Source: Pinguiococcus pyrenoidosus (Eukaryota > Sar > Pinguiophyceae > Pinguiochrysidales > Pinguiochrysidaceae). Taken from it: 64,000 bases of DNA. Position numbers and translations under genes: made by a program. The DNA is taken from contig JAAMXY010000044.1 in NCBI GenBank assembly GCA_019677205.1, positions 1,413 to 65,412 of the forward strand, in the 5' to 3' direction. Below are positions 30,633 to 40,441 of the stretch, piece by piece. The number at the start of each line of letters is the position of its first letter. The stretch's first letter is position 1. The notes under the pieces are model-generated. The model was not told the DNA's origin and ran no database searches. It saw only the letters and a list, made by a program, of their open reading frames with translations.

Positions 30633-32524
30633 ATGACGCCGACGCAGTTGCAGGTTTCTTTGCTCGCGTTCGCCGCGGGTGCGGCCTCAGTGGCCGTGGT
30701 GAGCTGGCTGTGGCGTCGGAGGGCCGCGAAGCGCGCTAGCGGGCGCGTAAAGCCGCCTAAGGTGGCGGGCGTCAGCCTTCGGGGCGCTCATATGCTACAG
30801 CCGATCTTGCCCTATCTGGAAGCGCACTTGGACGCGACTCTCAAGAGACCCTATGATCGAGAGGAGCGGCCAGATGGCATGATCAGCCTCTGCATCGCGG
30901 AGAATCGCCTCGGATGGGCCTTCTTGGAGCCGCACCTGGCGAAAATCCCGAATCCAGATGGGAGTGAGTGGCGACGTTTGGCACCAAACGCTTCTCGATG
31001 GCCTTAGAAAGCTCACCCATGGCTTTCTGAACCTTGTAGACGTCGCAAACTACGGGGAACCCCGCGGAAGCGAGGAGTTCCGCCAGGCCATCGCGGGGGT
31101 AATGACCAAGTTCATGCTCCAGGCGGAGCATTTGTCGCTTCCGGAGAGCGAGAAGCCGCCCAAAAAGGTGGTGGTGGACGCGGAGGATATCGTGGTCAAT
31201 GCGGGCGTGTCTGCAATTTTGCATCACCTGTCGATGTGCCTCTTTGATGAGGGGGAGACGATCCTCGTCGTCGCGCCGTGCTATCCGGCGTTCTTCTACG
31301 ACCCCGTGGTGCAGGCCCGACTGGATATGGTGCCGGTCGTGATGCAGCCGAACGAGGCGGAGGTGTCCAAGGAGCTGCTTGAGACGGCCATGGCCGACGC
31401 CAAGGAGGAAGGGAAGAGAGTCAAAGGTATCATGATCACCACGCCGACGAACCCCAGCGGAGAGGTGCTCACCAAGGACGAGCTTCTTACGGTCATTGAC
31501 TTCGCGGAGCGGCATGATCTGCACCTCATCAGGTACGAAGCTTCGTGGCGAAGCCAAGGTTGTTGCTTTCCCCCAAGAAGAAGTACTGACACCTTCCGTG
31601 CTTCCCGTCTCCCTCTGCCAGCGACGAGGTTTATGCCCTCAGCATGCACGCGCCGGGCATCGCACATCTCAGCGTGGCGCACCTGCGTCCGACGTTTGGC
31701 TCCAAGATCCACGTCATCTGGGGCCTGAGCAAGGACCTCTGCGCCTCGGGGGCTCGAGTCGGAGTGCTCTGGACACAGAACGAAGCGTTCAAGGTCGGTC
31801 GCTGGTGCGAACGGATCCGCAGCCTGCGCTGCCAGGCCTCGAGGCTAACGCAGCTGCCATACATGACTGTAGAGCGCCATGGGCAACGTGTCGATCTTGA
31901 CGTGGGCGTCCAATTTTGCACAGTACGCCTTCACCCCCTTGCTTTCGAACGACGACCTCATGAAGAAGTTCTTCATCTTCAACGCCGCGGAGCTCCGGAA
32001 GATGTACGGGAAGGTGACGACGGCGCTGCAGTCCATTGCCGTGTCTTTTACGCCTGCGCAAGGCGGCATGTTCCTGTGGTTGGATCTTCGAGAACTGCTT
32101 GCGGCTCCGGCGGTCGACAGTCTCGTTGGCTGGACGGCCGAAGAAGAGCTTACGGAGGTGCGCTGTTCAGGATGAATCTCGGTCATTTCGTGACGCCGCA
32201 GGACAAGCTGCTGACACCGTGGGTACTTCGCTCAGGACATGATCAAAAGCGCAGGCATCGTCTTGACGCCGGGCAAGCCCTTCCGCACCGCCTTGCCCGG
32301 ATTCTACCGCCTGTGCTTCGCATGGAACAAGGCGGACGTCACTGAAGTTGGCATCGAGCGCTTCGTCACCTACGTGCAAGAACGACGAGAGGTGAGGCAG
32401 TCCTTCGCACCTGCAGCTTCGGGCCTTTGACTCAAGTTGTTCCCCGCATGGCCAGAGAATCCGCGAGATGGACCCGGTGCGAAAGAATCTTTTCAAGAGG
32501 CTGCCATTTTCTTCTGGATTGTGA
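30633..32524 (+). CDS. ACC-synthase-like class I/II aminotransferase, membrane anchored
   Basis: About seven exons from 30633 (MTPTQLQVSLLAFAAG) to TGA at 32522-32524. One N-terminal membrane helix (VSLLAFAAGAASVAVVSWLW) is followed by RRR. The fold-type I PLP enzyme motifs follow: SLCIAENRLGW, VANYGEPRGSEEFRQAIAG, IVVNAGVSAILHHL, TTPTNPSGEVLTKDEL, SDEVYALSMH and GLSKDLCASGARVGVLW, which contains the PLP lysine. Later come NFAQYAFTPLLSND, GGMFLWLDLRELL and PGFYRLCFAWN. The pattern is nearest to ACC synthases and their ACS-like relatives. A plant-type ACC role is not established, because such proteins in algae and animals are often other transaminases or lyases. Confidence 0.85.
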
Positions 32525-32725
32525 TAGGTTTCACCATGGACTGCCTTGCAACCGGGTTGGACGGCATTTTTTGGCAGGCGTGCTGTAGACAGAACGCCGC
32601 AAGGAGCAAGACTCCCGTGGTTGGAAAGAAGAAAGGACAGACTACTTTATCTCTCTGCAGACTAGAGCGATACTGACGAAGACAACGGCGGCAAAGAAGG
32701 AGCGACGAGCAAGGGGGATCGCCGG

Positions 32726-35700
32726 CTACGTGCTGTTTCCGTCAAACATGCCCATCATCTGCGCCACCTTGTTTCCACGCGGTTTGCGGTGGCGCTTGGA
32801 AGGTGACCGAAGCATCTCGCCCTCCGCAGCCGAACCCTCGGGAATCTCTTCGTCCTCGTATTCCCAATCCTCCTCTTCACCGTGCTCTTCTTCTTCTTCG
32901 GCTTCTGGTTCAGGTTCGGCTTCGGCTTCAACCTGCTTTCACAGAGGTAATCAGCACGTCCGTGAGCCAGCCATGCGGAGGCTTTTCAGCAGGAGCCACG
33001 TATTCCCCACCTTCTTTGCCTTCGGATCGTGGAAAAGCTCCTCGAGCGGATTCTTGCCGCCGTGTTCCTAGTTGTCAATGGCCAAGTCAGTACAGAGGCT
33101 TCGCTGCAATGCGTACTTCTTCTCTCCCTCCCTCTCTTGGTCCCAAGGCTGTCCACGCAATGTACCTCTGCAATCTGCCTGGCTTCGGGGCCGGCCAGAG
33201 TGACTCTTCGTCGCGCCTTCTTCGCCTGATTCGGATTCTGACCATCTGGGACCGGATACGGCGGGCTCATTGCCAGCAGCTCAGCTGCTGACGGGCGCGG
33301 AGCCTTGGGAGGCGAAGGAGTGCCCTCCTCGTGTGGCGCCGCTGGCGTCGATTCGTCCTGCTCGCCTTCTTCAGGGTCCGCGTCCTCGAGTGACCTCATG
33401 GCGTGAACAGCCCACATCGACTTGGCCGCCTTTCGGTGCCCCTTGGCATCCTCCTTGTTGCTGCGGAAGGACGGGGCTGTCAACTGCGCCGGGTTTCGAT
33501 CCGGGAACATCTGCCGAATTTCTTCGGGGTCCACTGGAAGGTTGTGGCAGGATCGTTCGTTAGCGAGGCGGGAGCAAGCGCCGCATGACGTGCTAGGGGG
33601 TTGCAGGGCCCCTACCGTTCGGGTCCGCGCTCACGCTTGCGAAGATGGATTCGTCGTCGTCCGAGGCATCGATGGCACCATCGCGCGCGCTTCCCTGATG
33701 CTCCATGGGGTGTGGGAAGTAGACGCCACGCTCGATGCGCTTGCGCAGGACGTCATCTTCGTTCTTGCGGTTGAGCTCGTCCACGTTGATATCTGCGTAC
33801 GGGAGTCCCTCGCCGACTACCGGCACGACCATGGCTTCGCTGTCGCGCTCGGAGACGAGATCATCGTGGTCGTCCGCACCAGCAGCTCGGTGCAAGAACT
33901 CGATCTCTCCATCTCCAATGCTGTTGATGGAGCTTCGGCGCTTGTCCGGATGTCTGCAAGTTGCCCGTCGTCACCCGAAAGCGAAGAGCGGTTGCAGCCA
34001 CCAAACAACCGGCCACAAGCTCACCTGGCCTCCACCTCGGCAAATCGCTCGTGCAAAGTTTCGCGCACGATCTCGAAGCTGCAAGAGCAGGGAAAACGAA
34101 AAACAGGTCAGAACCAGTCCCCTAGTTGGGAAAGCCAAAAAAAGAAAACAAGAAACAACACCAAGAGGAAGATGGGGACGTACTCGTTCTTCTCCGCTTC
34201 CTCCGCAAAACCACCAGAAGCTCCAAATTGCTCCTCCTTGTTGACGTCCGCGCCAAAGCCATTGTCAGCCCCTTCGCCGTCCACGCCACCAACGATGATC
34301 TCCGTCTGTTCCGCGAAGGAGACGTGCCGGCTGCCCTTCTCCTACGGAAGCGATTTTGAATGAGTCATGCTATTCAAGCTTTCAACAACCTGCTAGCTAG
34401 GGAAGCATGGGTGGGTGAGCGGGGGTGGACAAGTGTCTAGCCAATTGGGCACTGACGTTGCTGTCTGAAGAAGCCGGCGCCGCTTCCGAGGCACTTGAGA
34501 GCTCTTGCGTCGTGGAGCTGAGCGACAAAGCAGCGTCGTGCTGAGGCATTTCCCGATCCTCGGGCTCCGCAGGAGCCTCGCCAGGGACCGGCGTCTCTCC
34601 TGGAAGGTCTACCGCGCTTGAGCTTTCCACGGTAAAGACTTGCTGCTCGGGATGCTTGGAGGCTTCCGGTTCCACCTCCGCGACGGCGTCCTGCTCTTCC
34701 ACATGTCTTTCTGTGGGAGCCGCCTGCTTCGCGCTTTCCGCGTCGAGCACAGACGACTGCGGATCGACTGAGACGGCCGCTTGCGTGTCGGTCGCTGATG
34801 CGGCACTTTCGGGTAGGACGCTTGCAGCTTCGACCGAATCGACTGGACTTGAGGGTTCTTCAGTCTGCGGAAGTTCGCCTCCATTCGGCTCGGAATCAGC
34901 AGCTTGCATCTGCGCGTCGAGGAGCGTTGCAGAGCTTGCACTGAGCGTATCTCGCTTATCGGTGGAGTCCTCTGCTTGCGCTAGGTCAGTCGCGGACATC
35001 TGCACATCCAGGAGAGTCATTGACGTCGTGCTGAGCGCTCGGGTCGGCTCGCTTGTCTCGGCGGCTTGCACGGGATCTTCAGACTGCTGTGTCGGCGTCG
35101 CTGGTGGCGAGGTGACTTCAGTAGGCCGTACCTCCTGCTCCTCCTCCTCAACCATGTCGCTCGACGGCTCTGGCGCGCCGTGAATGTCCAGCAGCGTCTC
35201 CGATGTGGCGTGCAGCTCCGCCTTTTCCATCTTTGCCGGAGGCTTTTCAGTTGCCTCGGCGTCTGCCTCGAGGGAATCCGCTGCCGCAACAGTCTCATCA
35301 AGTGCTGCATCCGCCGCTGGTGCATCCGCCGCTGGTGCTTCTGTCACTGGTGCTTCCGTCGCTGGAGCATCCAAGAAGCTGGCGCTTTGCATGCTCAATC
35401 GTCTCTCCTCGGGCTTTGGTCTCGCTTCTACTGGCCCGTCCGTGGCGTTTTGGGCGTCGGCGTCCTCAACAAGGCTCAGTCCCAGCAGCGCCGACTCTTC
35501 GACGGAGTAACTGTACGAGTGATTGGGCATAGCTGTACTCACATCCGTCGCCGGCGCGAAGGCGTCCTCCGTGAGTCCAATGAGATCAGGTCCGTCATCG
35601 AAGGGATTTCCGCTGCTGACGCGGGTGAGCGGCTCGTCGTTCATGAAATCCGGAGTGTTATCGTAAGGGACGTCATCGTCGTCGAAAGGATTCGAGCTGA

Positions 35701-36581
35701 AGGCCGGTGCCACGAGCGGCTGCGAAGATGTGTTCGGGGTTTCGCTCTCCACCGTCAGGGAGATCGAGGACTGCATCGTGAGAGAGGGCTTTCGGACGGG
35801 CGCCTGCGCCGCGGCGGGCGGATTGCTCGAGTCGCCGCCACCGTTTCCACCGAAAACGATAATCTGTTCCTCATCATCTTCGTCGTTGTCGTGGTCCTGA
35901 GCCGAGGAGATCGTTCGGTTATCTTGCTTGGCTTCGGCCGACGCGGCAGCCCTTGCGCCATGCGCTTCGCCGTGGATCTTGTGAAAGTTGGGGATGTCTC
36001 CAAGCTCAAAGCGTCTTCCCACGAGTGGACTGCGAGTTCGTACCTCCAGCGATTGCTGTGTGACGACGGAAGAGGAAATCAGAGGGGAGAAGACAGACGC
36101 GAACCAACGACCAGGAGAGACAGAGGGTCCGGGTCCAGCTGCGCTTGGGCAACGAACCTTGGCGTCCCCGCCGCCCGCGTCCGCAAAGCCGTCCGCGTCT
36201 CCATCCAGGGCCACCTGGCACGTGACGGTGAGAGGGCCTGTCGGACCATCCCATTCTCGCATCGCCATCAGCAAGAACGAAAAAACCAACAATGGCAGAC
36301 GCACCTCGACGAGATCATGCCCAGAGGCATCCGCATGGGTCGGTCGCGGAAGGTCGTCAGGTGACATCGACGGTCTCGCAAGGTCATCCTTTTTGGTACG
36401 CGTCGTGAGTGTCACATATCAGGGTCCTTTTCACAGGACACTCGCGAGGCTCCGGGACTCCAGGCGTAGGTTGGCATACCTCGTCGGTGAAGAAAGACGA
36501 GGTCCCCGTGGTGGTCTGGTCGGACTCGTCCGTGTCGTCTTCCGCTTTCCTTTGAAGTTTGCGAGGTTGGGTCATCAGCAT
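32726..36581 (-). CDS. long acidic protein with NPF motifs, possible endocytic adaptor
   Basis: Multi-exon minus-strand gene. Exons read from MLMTQPRKLQRKAEDDTDE (36581) through an in-phase intron to DDLARPSMSPDDLPRP, on to QSLEVRTRSPLVGRRFELGD, and across a large exon that ends near 34459. Smaller exons follow at about 34343-34192, 34080-34026, 33951-33612 and 33533-33172, with two more to the stop at 32726. There are two NPF motifs in acidic context (SSNPFDDDD and SSGNPFDDG), which bind EH domains in other systems. The middle has a repeated S-x-TLLD motif. The C-terminus is acidic then basic (KRHRKPRGNKVAQMMGMFDG). The protein is largely disordered. No family recognised; the adaptor idea rests on NPF alone. 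The true start may be further upstream. Confidence 0.55.
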
Positions 36582-37487
36582 GCCACTTCACTTGCGGTCC
36601 GTTCCAGGCTGTGCGCGCAGATTCGGCGCGTCTGGGCCGAACTTCTGAGAAATGAGTCGAATTCTCACCGCGAGCTTTTCGGTGGACTCGGGTTCGCGCC
36701 GGCCACTACGGGGTTGTGCGCCGTCTCCAGCAGGCCAGGCTCTTCGCACCACGTTTCCACATCAGTTCGTCAGCTTCCTCAGCTTCCTTGGCCGCCTTTT
36801 CAGCGTTGGGTTCCTACCGCGAGTCGGCTCGTCTTGCGCGAGGCCCAACGGATCCAGCGGATCAAAGGCGTTTTGGAGGAGCGGGTCGTCATGAAGCTTG
36901 GTGGAAAGTTGGTGCTTCCTGTTTGGCGCGACTTCTTTGAGTCCCTCTGACGCGGCGCCGAGGGCTTTTAGGCGCGCGCGCGACGCACCTCTCCGCATCA
37001 TCGCTGTTGAAACACTCTGCGCAAAGTTGCGACACTCCCATGCCCATGGTGCTTCGTCGCGCGCGTCTCGAGAAGCGAGACCGCGTTCACCACCGTCGCA
37101 CACGACCTCCACGCGCGTCGACCGGTGCGCAACCCTTCGATCCTCGCTCCGTAAGGCCGCCGTCCCAGGACGCCGCCGTGCCGAAAGTGTTCGGTTAGGT
37201 TCGCTCACCTCGATGTTTGCTGTTTTTATCAGGTGTTGTATCTATTTTACAATATGAAAATATAAATATATATTAAAATAAATGATACATTTACATTTAA
37301 AATAAGATAAATCTGCTAATATTAGACAAGACGCAGAGTTGGTCGAGCGGGAAGCAATGACGGAACCCGATTGGGCGGACGTGATGGAAATGCGGACCTC
37401 GGGCTGTATGAGGGGAGAACAAGAATGAACAACTTGGAGATGCACATCAGCGCGGACTGGCAGGAAGGAACGGAACTCACCTTAACC
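36582..37487 (-). other. unresolved region, possible 5' exons of the NPF gene
   Basis: A minus-strand frame starting MMRRGASRARLKALGAASEG at 37001 and running to about 36836 (DPLLQNAFDPLDPLGLAQDE) looks coding. After it, coding-like pieces occur in other frames (NAEKAAKEAEEADELMWKRG and ETAHNPVVAGANPSPPK). I cannot join these to each other or to the exon at 36581 with normal introns. An AT-rich islet at 37215-37330 would suit a promoter for a gene starting near 37001. Either this is the 5' part of the NPF gene with an unrecognised splice pattern, or a damaged gene. From 37331 to 37487 I see nothing. Confidence 0.35.
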
Positions 37488-37903
37488 CTAGCTCGAAACA
37501 ATTCCGAATCCTGACACGACCGACACGACCGCCAAAAATGATGACAACGAGCGATCGCGGATGATGGTGACCTTGCCCTCGCGCCCCTCGATATCCCGCT
37601 GCTTCAAAATATCTCCCCGTTTGCCCTTCCGCTCCTCGAGAGGGAGAGGACCGCCGAGCCGAGGGGTGGTGGCGTTGATTGGCAGGCTGCGTTTAGCTGG
37701 AGCGACAGCAAGCCCGCCCTGCCGGAGGAGGAAGACCCCGCCCGCCTTGACTTCGTGCGTCACTCCGACCTCCGCACGCTGGCGCTGAAGTGCTGAATAT
37801 CTTCCCTCTGTCGCCTTCGTGCTTGCCGTGGCACCTGGAGACGCACGAAGGACATGGTGATGCCAAAGGAATGGCAAAGAAAGAGTTGCGACAAGAGCGC
37901 CAT
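37488..37903 (-). CDS. small protein with signal peptide and C-terminal membrane segment
   Basis: Two exons, 37847-37903 and 37488-37778, joined by a GTGCG...CCAG intron in phase 0, give 115 residues. The start MALLSQLFLCHSFGITMSF is signal-like, then RAEVGVTHEVKAGG. The conserved-looking core is LGGPLPLEERKGKRGDILKQ with REGKVTIIRDRS. It ends in a hydrophobic stretch (SFLAVVSVVSGFGIVSS). It could be a plastid membrane protein of a complex alga, but I do not recognise it. An AT-rich islet at 37973-38063 upstream fits a promoter. Confidence 0.5.
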
Positions 37904-38155
37904 GACACAACCGTCGTCGAGAAATCTCCTCCTCTTGTGCTCTTCGGTGTCCGTGCTCTTGACCGTTGAAAATAGATCGATTTTATCTTAGAGACTCATG
38001 CTACATGATAACTCCAGCATAAAATAAAATCTAAAATTATTAAAATACAAGGGTCCCTTCATCAAACAAACAAACCAAAAAAACGAGAACAAAAGGGACT
38101 CTGGATCGTGCGCTGGATTCTCTGCGACGACGCCACCGCGTTGCGCTATCGCGGC
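37904..38155. promoter_or_regulatory. divergent promoter region with AT-rich islet
   Basis: Between the proposed small minus-strand gene (start 37903) and the TPR gene (start 38156). The stretch 37970-38063 is AT-rich with many AAAT/TAAAA runs. The promoter role is inferred from position and composition. Confidence 0.45.
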
Positions 38156-39103
38156 ATGGGTGACAGGTTTCTCTTTGCCGAGGCATGCCAGGGCAAGGCC
38201 CTTCTCGACGATGGAAACCCGAAGGCGGCGGTGGCGCACATGCACCAGGGCTTGGACGAGCTGCTCACGGCTGATTTGCAACAACTGCTGGATGAGCACG
38301 ACGGACCGAGCACCGCCATCGCCTGTGCGTGGTATGGCGACGCCTTGCACGCAGAGGGAGACTTGGATGCTGCCGAAGCCGCGTACAAGCGAGCGCTCGA
38401 GCTGGACTCCGAATGCGTGGCAGCGCTGCAGCCCTACGCCAACTTGCTGCACCGCGGTAGAAAGGACCACGAGGCAGCGATGCGGCTGTATGCTCGAGGA
38501 GCCGCGCTGGATCCACCATCGGCCACGCTCATGAGCAGGTTCGCGATGTTCCTCAAGTCGGCGCGGAGCGACACCTCGGGGGCCCAGGCAGCCCATGAGC
38601 GGGCCATTGAGATCAGCCCCGACTGCGGCGAGGTGCTGGGCTCCGCAGCCGCCTTCTACCACGGCACCTGCATCGACCTCGACCGCGCTCGGGACCTGTA
38701 CCGGCAAGCGCTGAAGGTGGATCCGTTCAACGCGAACGCCCTCTCCAATTATGGGCTCTACCTGGCGGAGGTGAAGAAGGACGTCGACAGCGCGGAGAAG
38801 ACGTACCTTCGCGCCCTGGCGCTGGACGACACGCACGCCAACGCGGCGTACAACTACGCGGTGCTTCTGGACAGCGCTCGCCAAGACAAAGCGGCCGCGG
38901 AGAAGTGGTACCGAGAGAGCATCCGACGGCAGGCCACCCATTCCTTCGCGCTCTACAATCTGTCCGTGCTTCTGCAGGACCAGAGGCCAGCCGAAGCTGC
39001 CGACGAGATCCAAGACCTGCTCCAGAGAGCCATCGAGGCGAATCCAGCAGATTCATCCGCGCAGACGGCCAAGGCGTTGAAGCTACGGGATCGGCACAAG
39101 TGA
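38156..39103 (+). CDS. TPR-repeat protein
   Basis: Single exon of 315 residues from MGDRFLFAEACQGKALL. A GTG 48 nt upstream is also in frame but not needed. At least six tetratricopeptide repeats are visible, e.g. AWYGDALHAEGDLDAAEAAY, AALQPYANLLHRGRKDHEAA, ALSNYGLYLAEVKKDVDSAE and AAYNYAVLLDSARQDKAAAE, each with the W/Y-G-A-Y-A-P pattern. It has no other domain and no clear signal peptide, so it is probably a soluble protein-interaction scaffold. Partner and pathway unknown. Confidence 0.85.
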   Translation: MGDRFLFAEACQGKALLDDGNPKAAVAHMHQGLDELLTADLQQLLDEHDGPSTAIACAWYGDALHAEGDLDAAEAAYKRALELDSECVAALQPYANLLHRGRKDHEAAMRLYARGAALDPPSATLMSRFAMFLKSARSDTSGAQAAHERAIEISPDCGEVLGSAAAFYHGTCIDLDRARDLYRQALKVDPFNANALSNYGLYLAEVKKDVDSAEKTYLRALALDDTHANAAYNYAVLLDSARQDKAAAEKWYRESIRRQATHSFALYNLSVLLQDQRPAEAADEIQDLLQRAIEANPADSSAQTAKALKLRDRHK

Positions 39104-39249
39104 GAATCGGCACAAGAGAGGATCGGCGCTTCTTCCGTGATTTTGGACCCAACGTCAAGGCAAGAACGGAAGAACAGGGAGGGTCTCCCAAGAGCAGCCC
39201 GCCTCATCAGAAACGCATGTACATTTCCCATCGCTCCCAATGCCGAAGC

Positions 39250-40032
39250 CTACGCTAGTGTGGCGCCCTTGTGCGGCAGCCAGTCGTCATAGCCGAGCTT
39301 CCACTTGGAGGACTGGTATCGAGTCAATCGAATGGACTCCACCAAGCTTGTGGATGGCCGCCCTTTGTATCCAGCCTTGCGCACGAGGGAGGCGATGGTC
39401 TCCTGCAGATGTCGAGGCGGCTTAGCTGGGCATCCTTTTCGTTGCATGAGAAGGCCGCTTTTCAGCGATCCTCTTCGCTTTCTCCTTTCCGCACACCCTG
39501 CACGCATCCGCTGGGGTCGCGACCAAGCAGCACTTACCGTCTGATCCCAACCTTGCTCGGCTGCCACCTCCGGCAGATACGTGGCTCCAAAATTGCGGTT
39601 GCCGACCCTGAAGTCGATGAGGATGCCGTGCTTGCCAACCTCCCAGTCGTACGCATTGGCGGCTTCCTCGTAGTGCACCAGGAGGCTCACGCCGCACTCC
39701 AGCTGCGGCAGCTCGTGCTGCTCGATGGGCGTGAAGCGGTGGTCCTGGAACGCGCTCTTGTAGACAAAAGTGGAAATCTCCTGCAGCGGCATGGGACTCA
39801 AGTTGCCGATGCAGCCGCGCAAGCGCAGGTCGTCGCTCTCGCGCTTGTTCCAGGTGACGAACAAGGGGCAGCTGATGCCAGCGCCGAAGGGCGGCGGCGG
39901 AGCCGCCTCATCCGGACTCTCCAGCGCCAGGCACAGCACGTCGAAGCAGTAGCGACACATCTCTTCCGTGGCGATGGGCTCCGTGGCGATGACCTCCGCT
40001 TCTGCCGGGACGGCCTCGTCCGGGGCACTCAT
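39250..40032 (-). CDS. AMMECR1: AMMECR1 domain protein
   Basis: Two exons, 39538-40032 and 39250-39402, give 215 residues from MSAPDEAVPAEAEV. Motifs in order: EEMCRYCFDVLCLAL, CPLFVTWNK, LRLRGCIGNLSPMPLQE (the family's LRGCIGxF-type signature), AFQDHRFTPI, ELPQLECGVSLL, GKHGILIDF and TYLPEVAAEQGWDQ. The end reads ETIASLVRKAGYKG followed by SIRLTRYQSSKW. The length matches the family. AMMECR1 proteins are conserved in all domains of life. The fold and the LRGCIG motif suggest an enzymatic or nucleotide-related role, but the function is not settled. Confidence 0.92.
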   Translation of the reverse strand: MSAPDEAVPAEAEVIATEPIATEEMCRYCFDVLCLALESPDEAAPPPPFGAGISCPLFVTWNKRESDDLRLRGCIGNLSPMPLQEISTFVYKSAFQDHRFTPIEQHELPQLECGVSLLVHYEEAANAYDWEVGKHGILIDFRVGNRNFGATYLPEVAAEQGWDQTVSAAWSRPQRMRAGCAERRKRRGSLKSGLLMQRKGCPAKPPRHLQETIASLVRKAGYKGRPSTSLVESIRLTRYQSSKWKLGYDDWLPHKGATLA

Positions 40033-40441
40033 GCGAGACACACGCCAACTTGGCCACTCGGTGCCAGTCCAGACCCAGACGTCGGCCGATCTCCGCACTC
40101 GGCAGCGCGACGAAAACGAGGAAAGGGAAAGCGCGGGAGCACAGCGCGGCTAATAGACAGGGTACGGCGCGCGCGTTCTGCATCAGATGTGAAGAGGAAG
40201 ATCTGGCGGCTTGCCGGAATCCCTCTTCTTTCCATCACTACCCAGGAACGACAGGAGTGACAGATGGAAGGATCCTCCATCTTCGAATCTGCTTCGCGGG
40301 CGCTTCGCGCCGGAGCGCTCCGGAGCTTCTGGCGGATTCAAACAACCGACGTGACAGAAGGACTGGCATGTCCGCTCGCCAACGCCGCTCTCAGCGCCGC
40401 ATTGCGCTGGGTACTGCTGTGTCCAAGACTCGTCACCCGCC
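40033..40441. promoter_or_regulatory. divergent intergenic region (AMMECR1 / aspartate kinase)
   Basis: Separates divergent starts at 40032 and 40442. Unlike most divergent spacers here it has no obvious AT-rich islet. A frame at 40264-40560 continues into the aspartate kinase first exon in a different phase and is not supported. Confidence 0.4.

Noticed and set aside
35066-36364. 432-codon plus-strand open frame
   Set aside because: Antisense to the acidic NPF gene and without any recognisable domain; a composition artefact.
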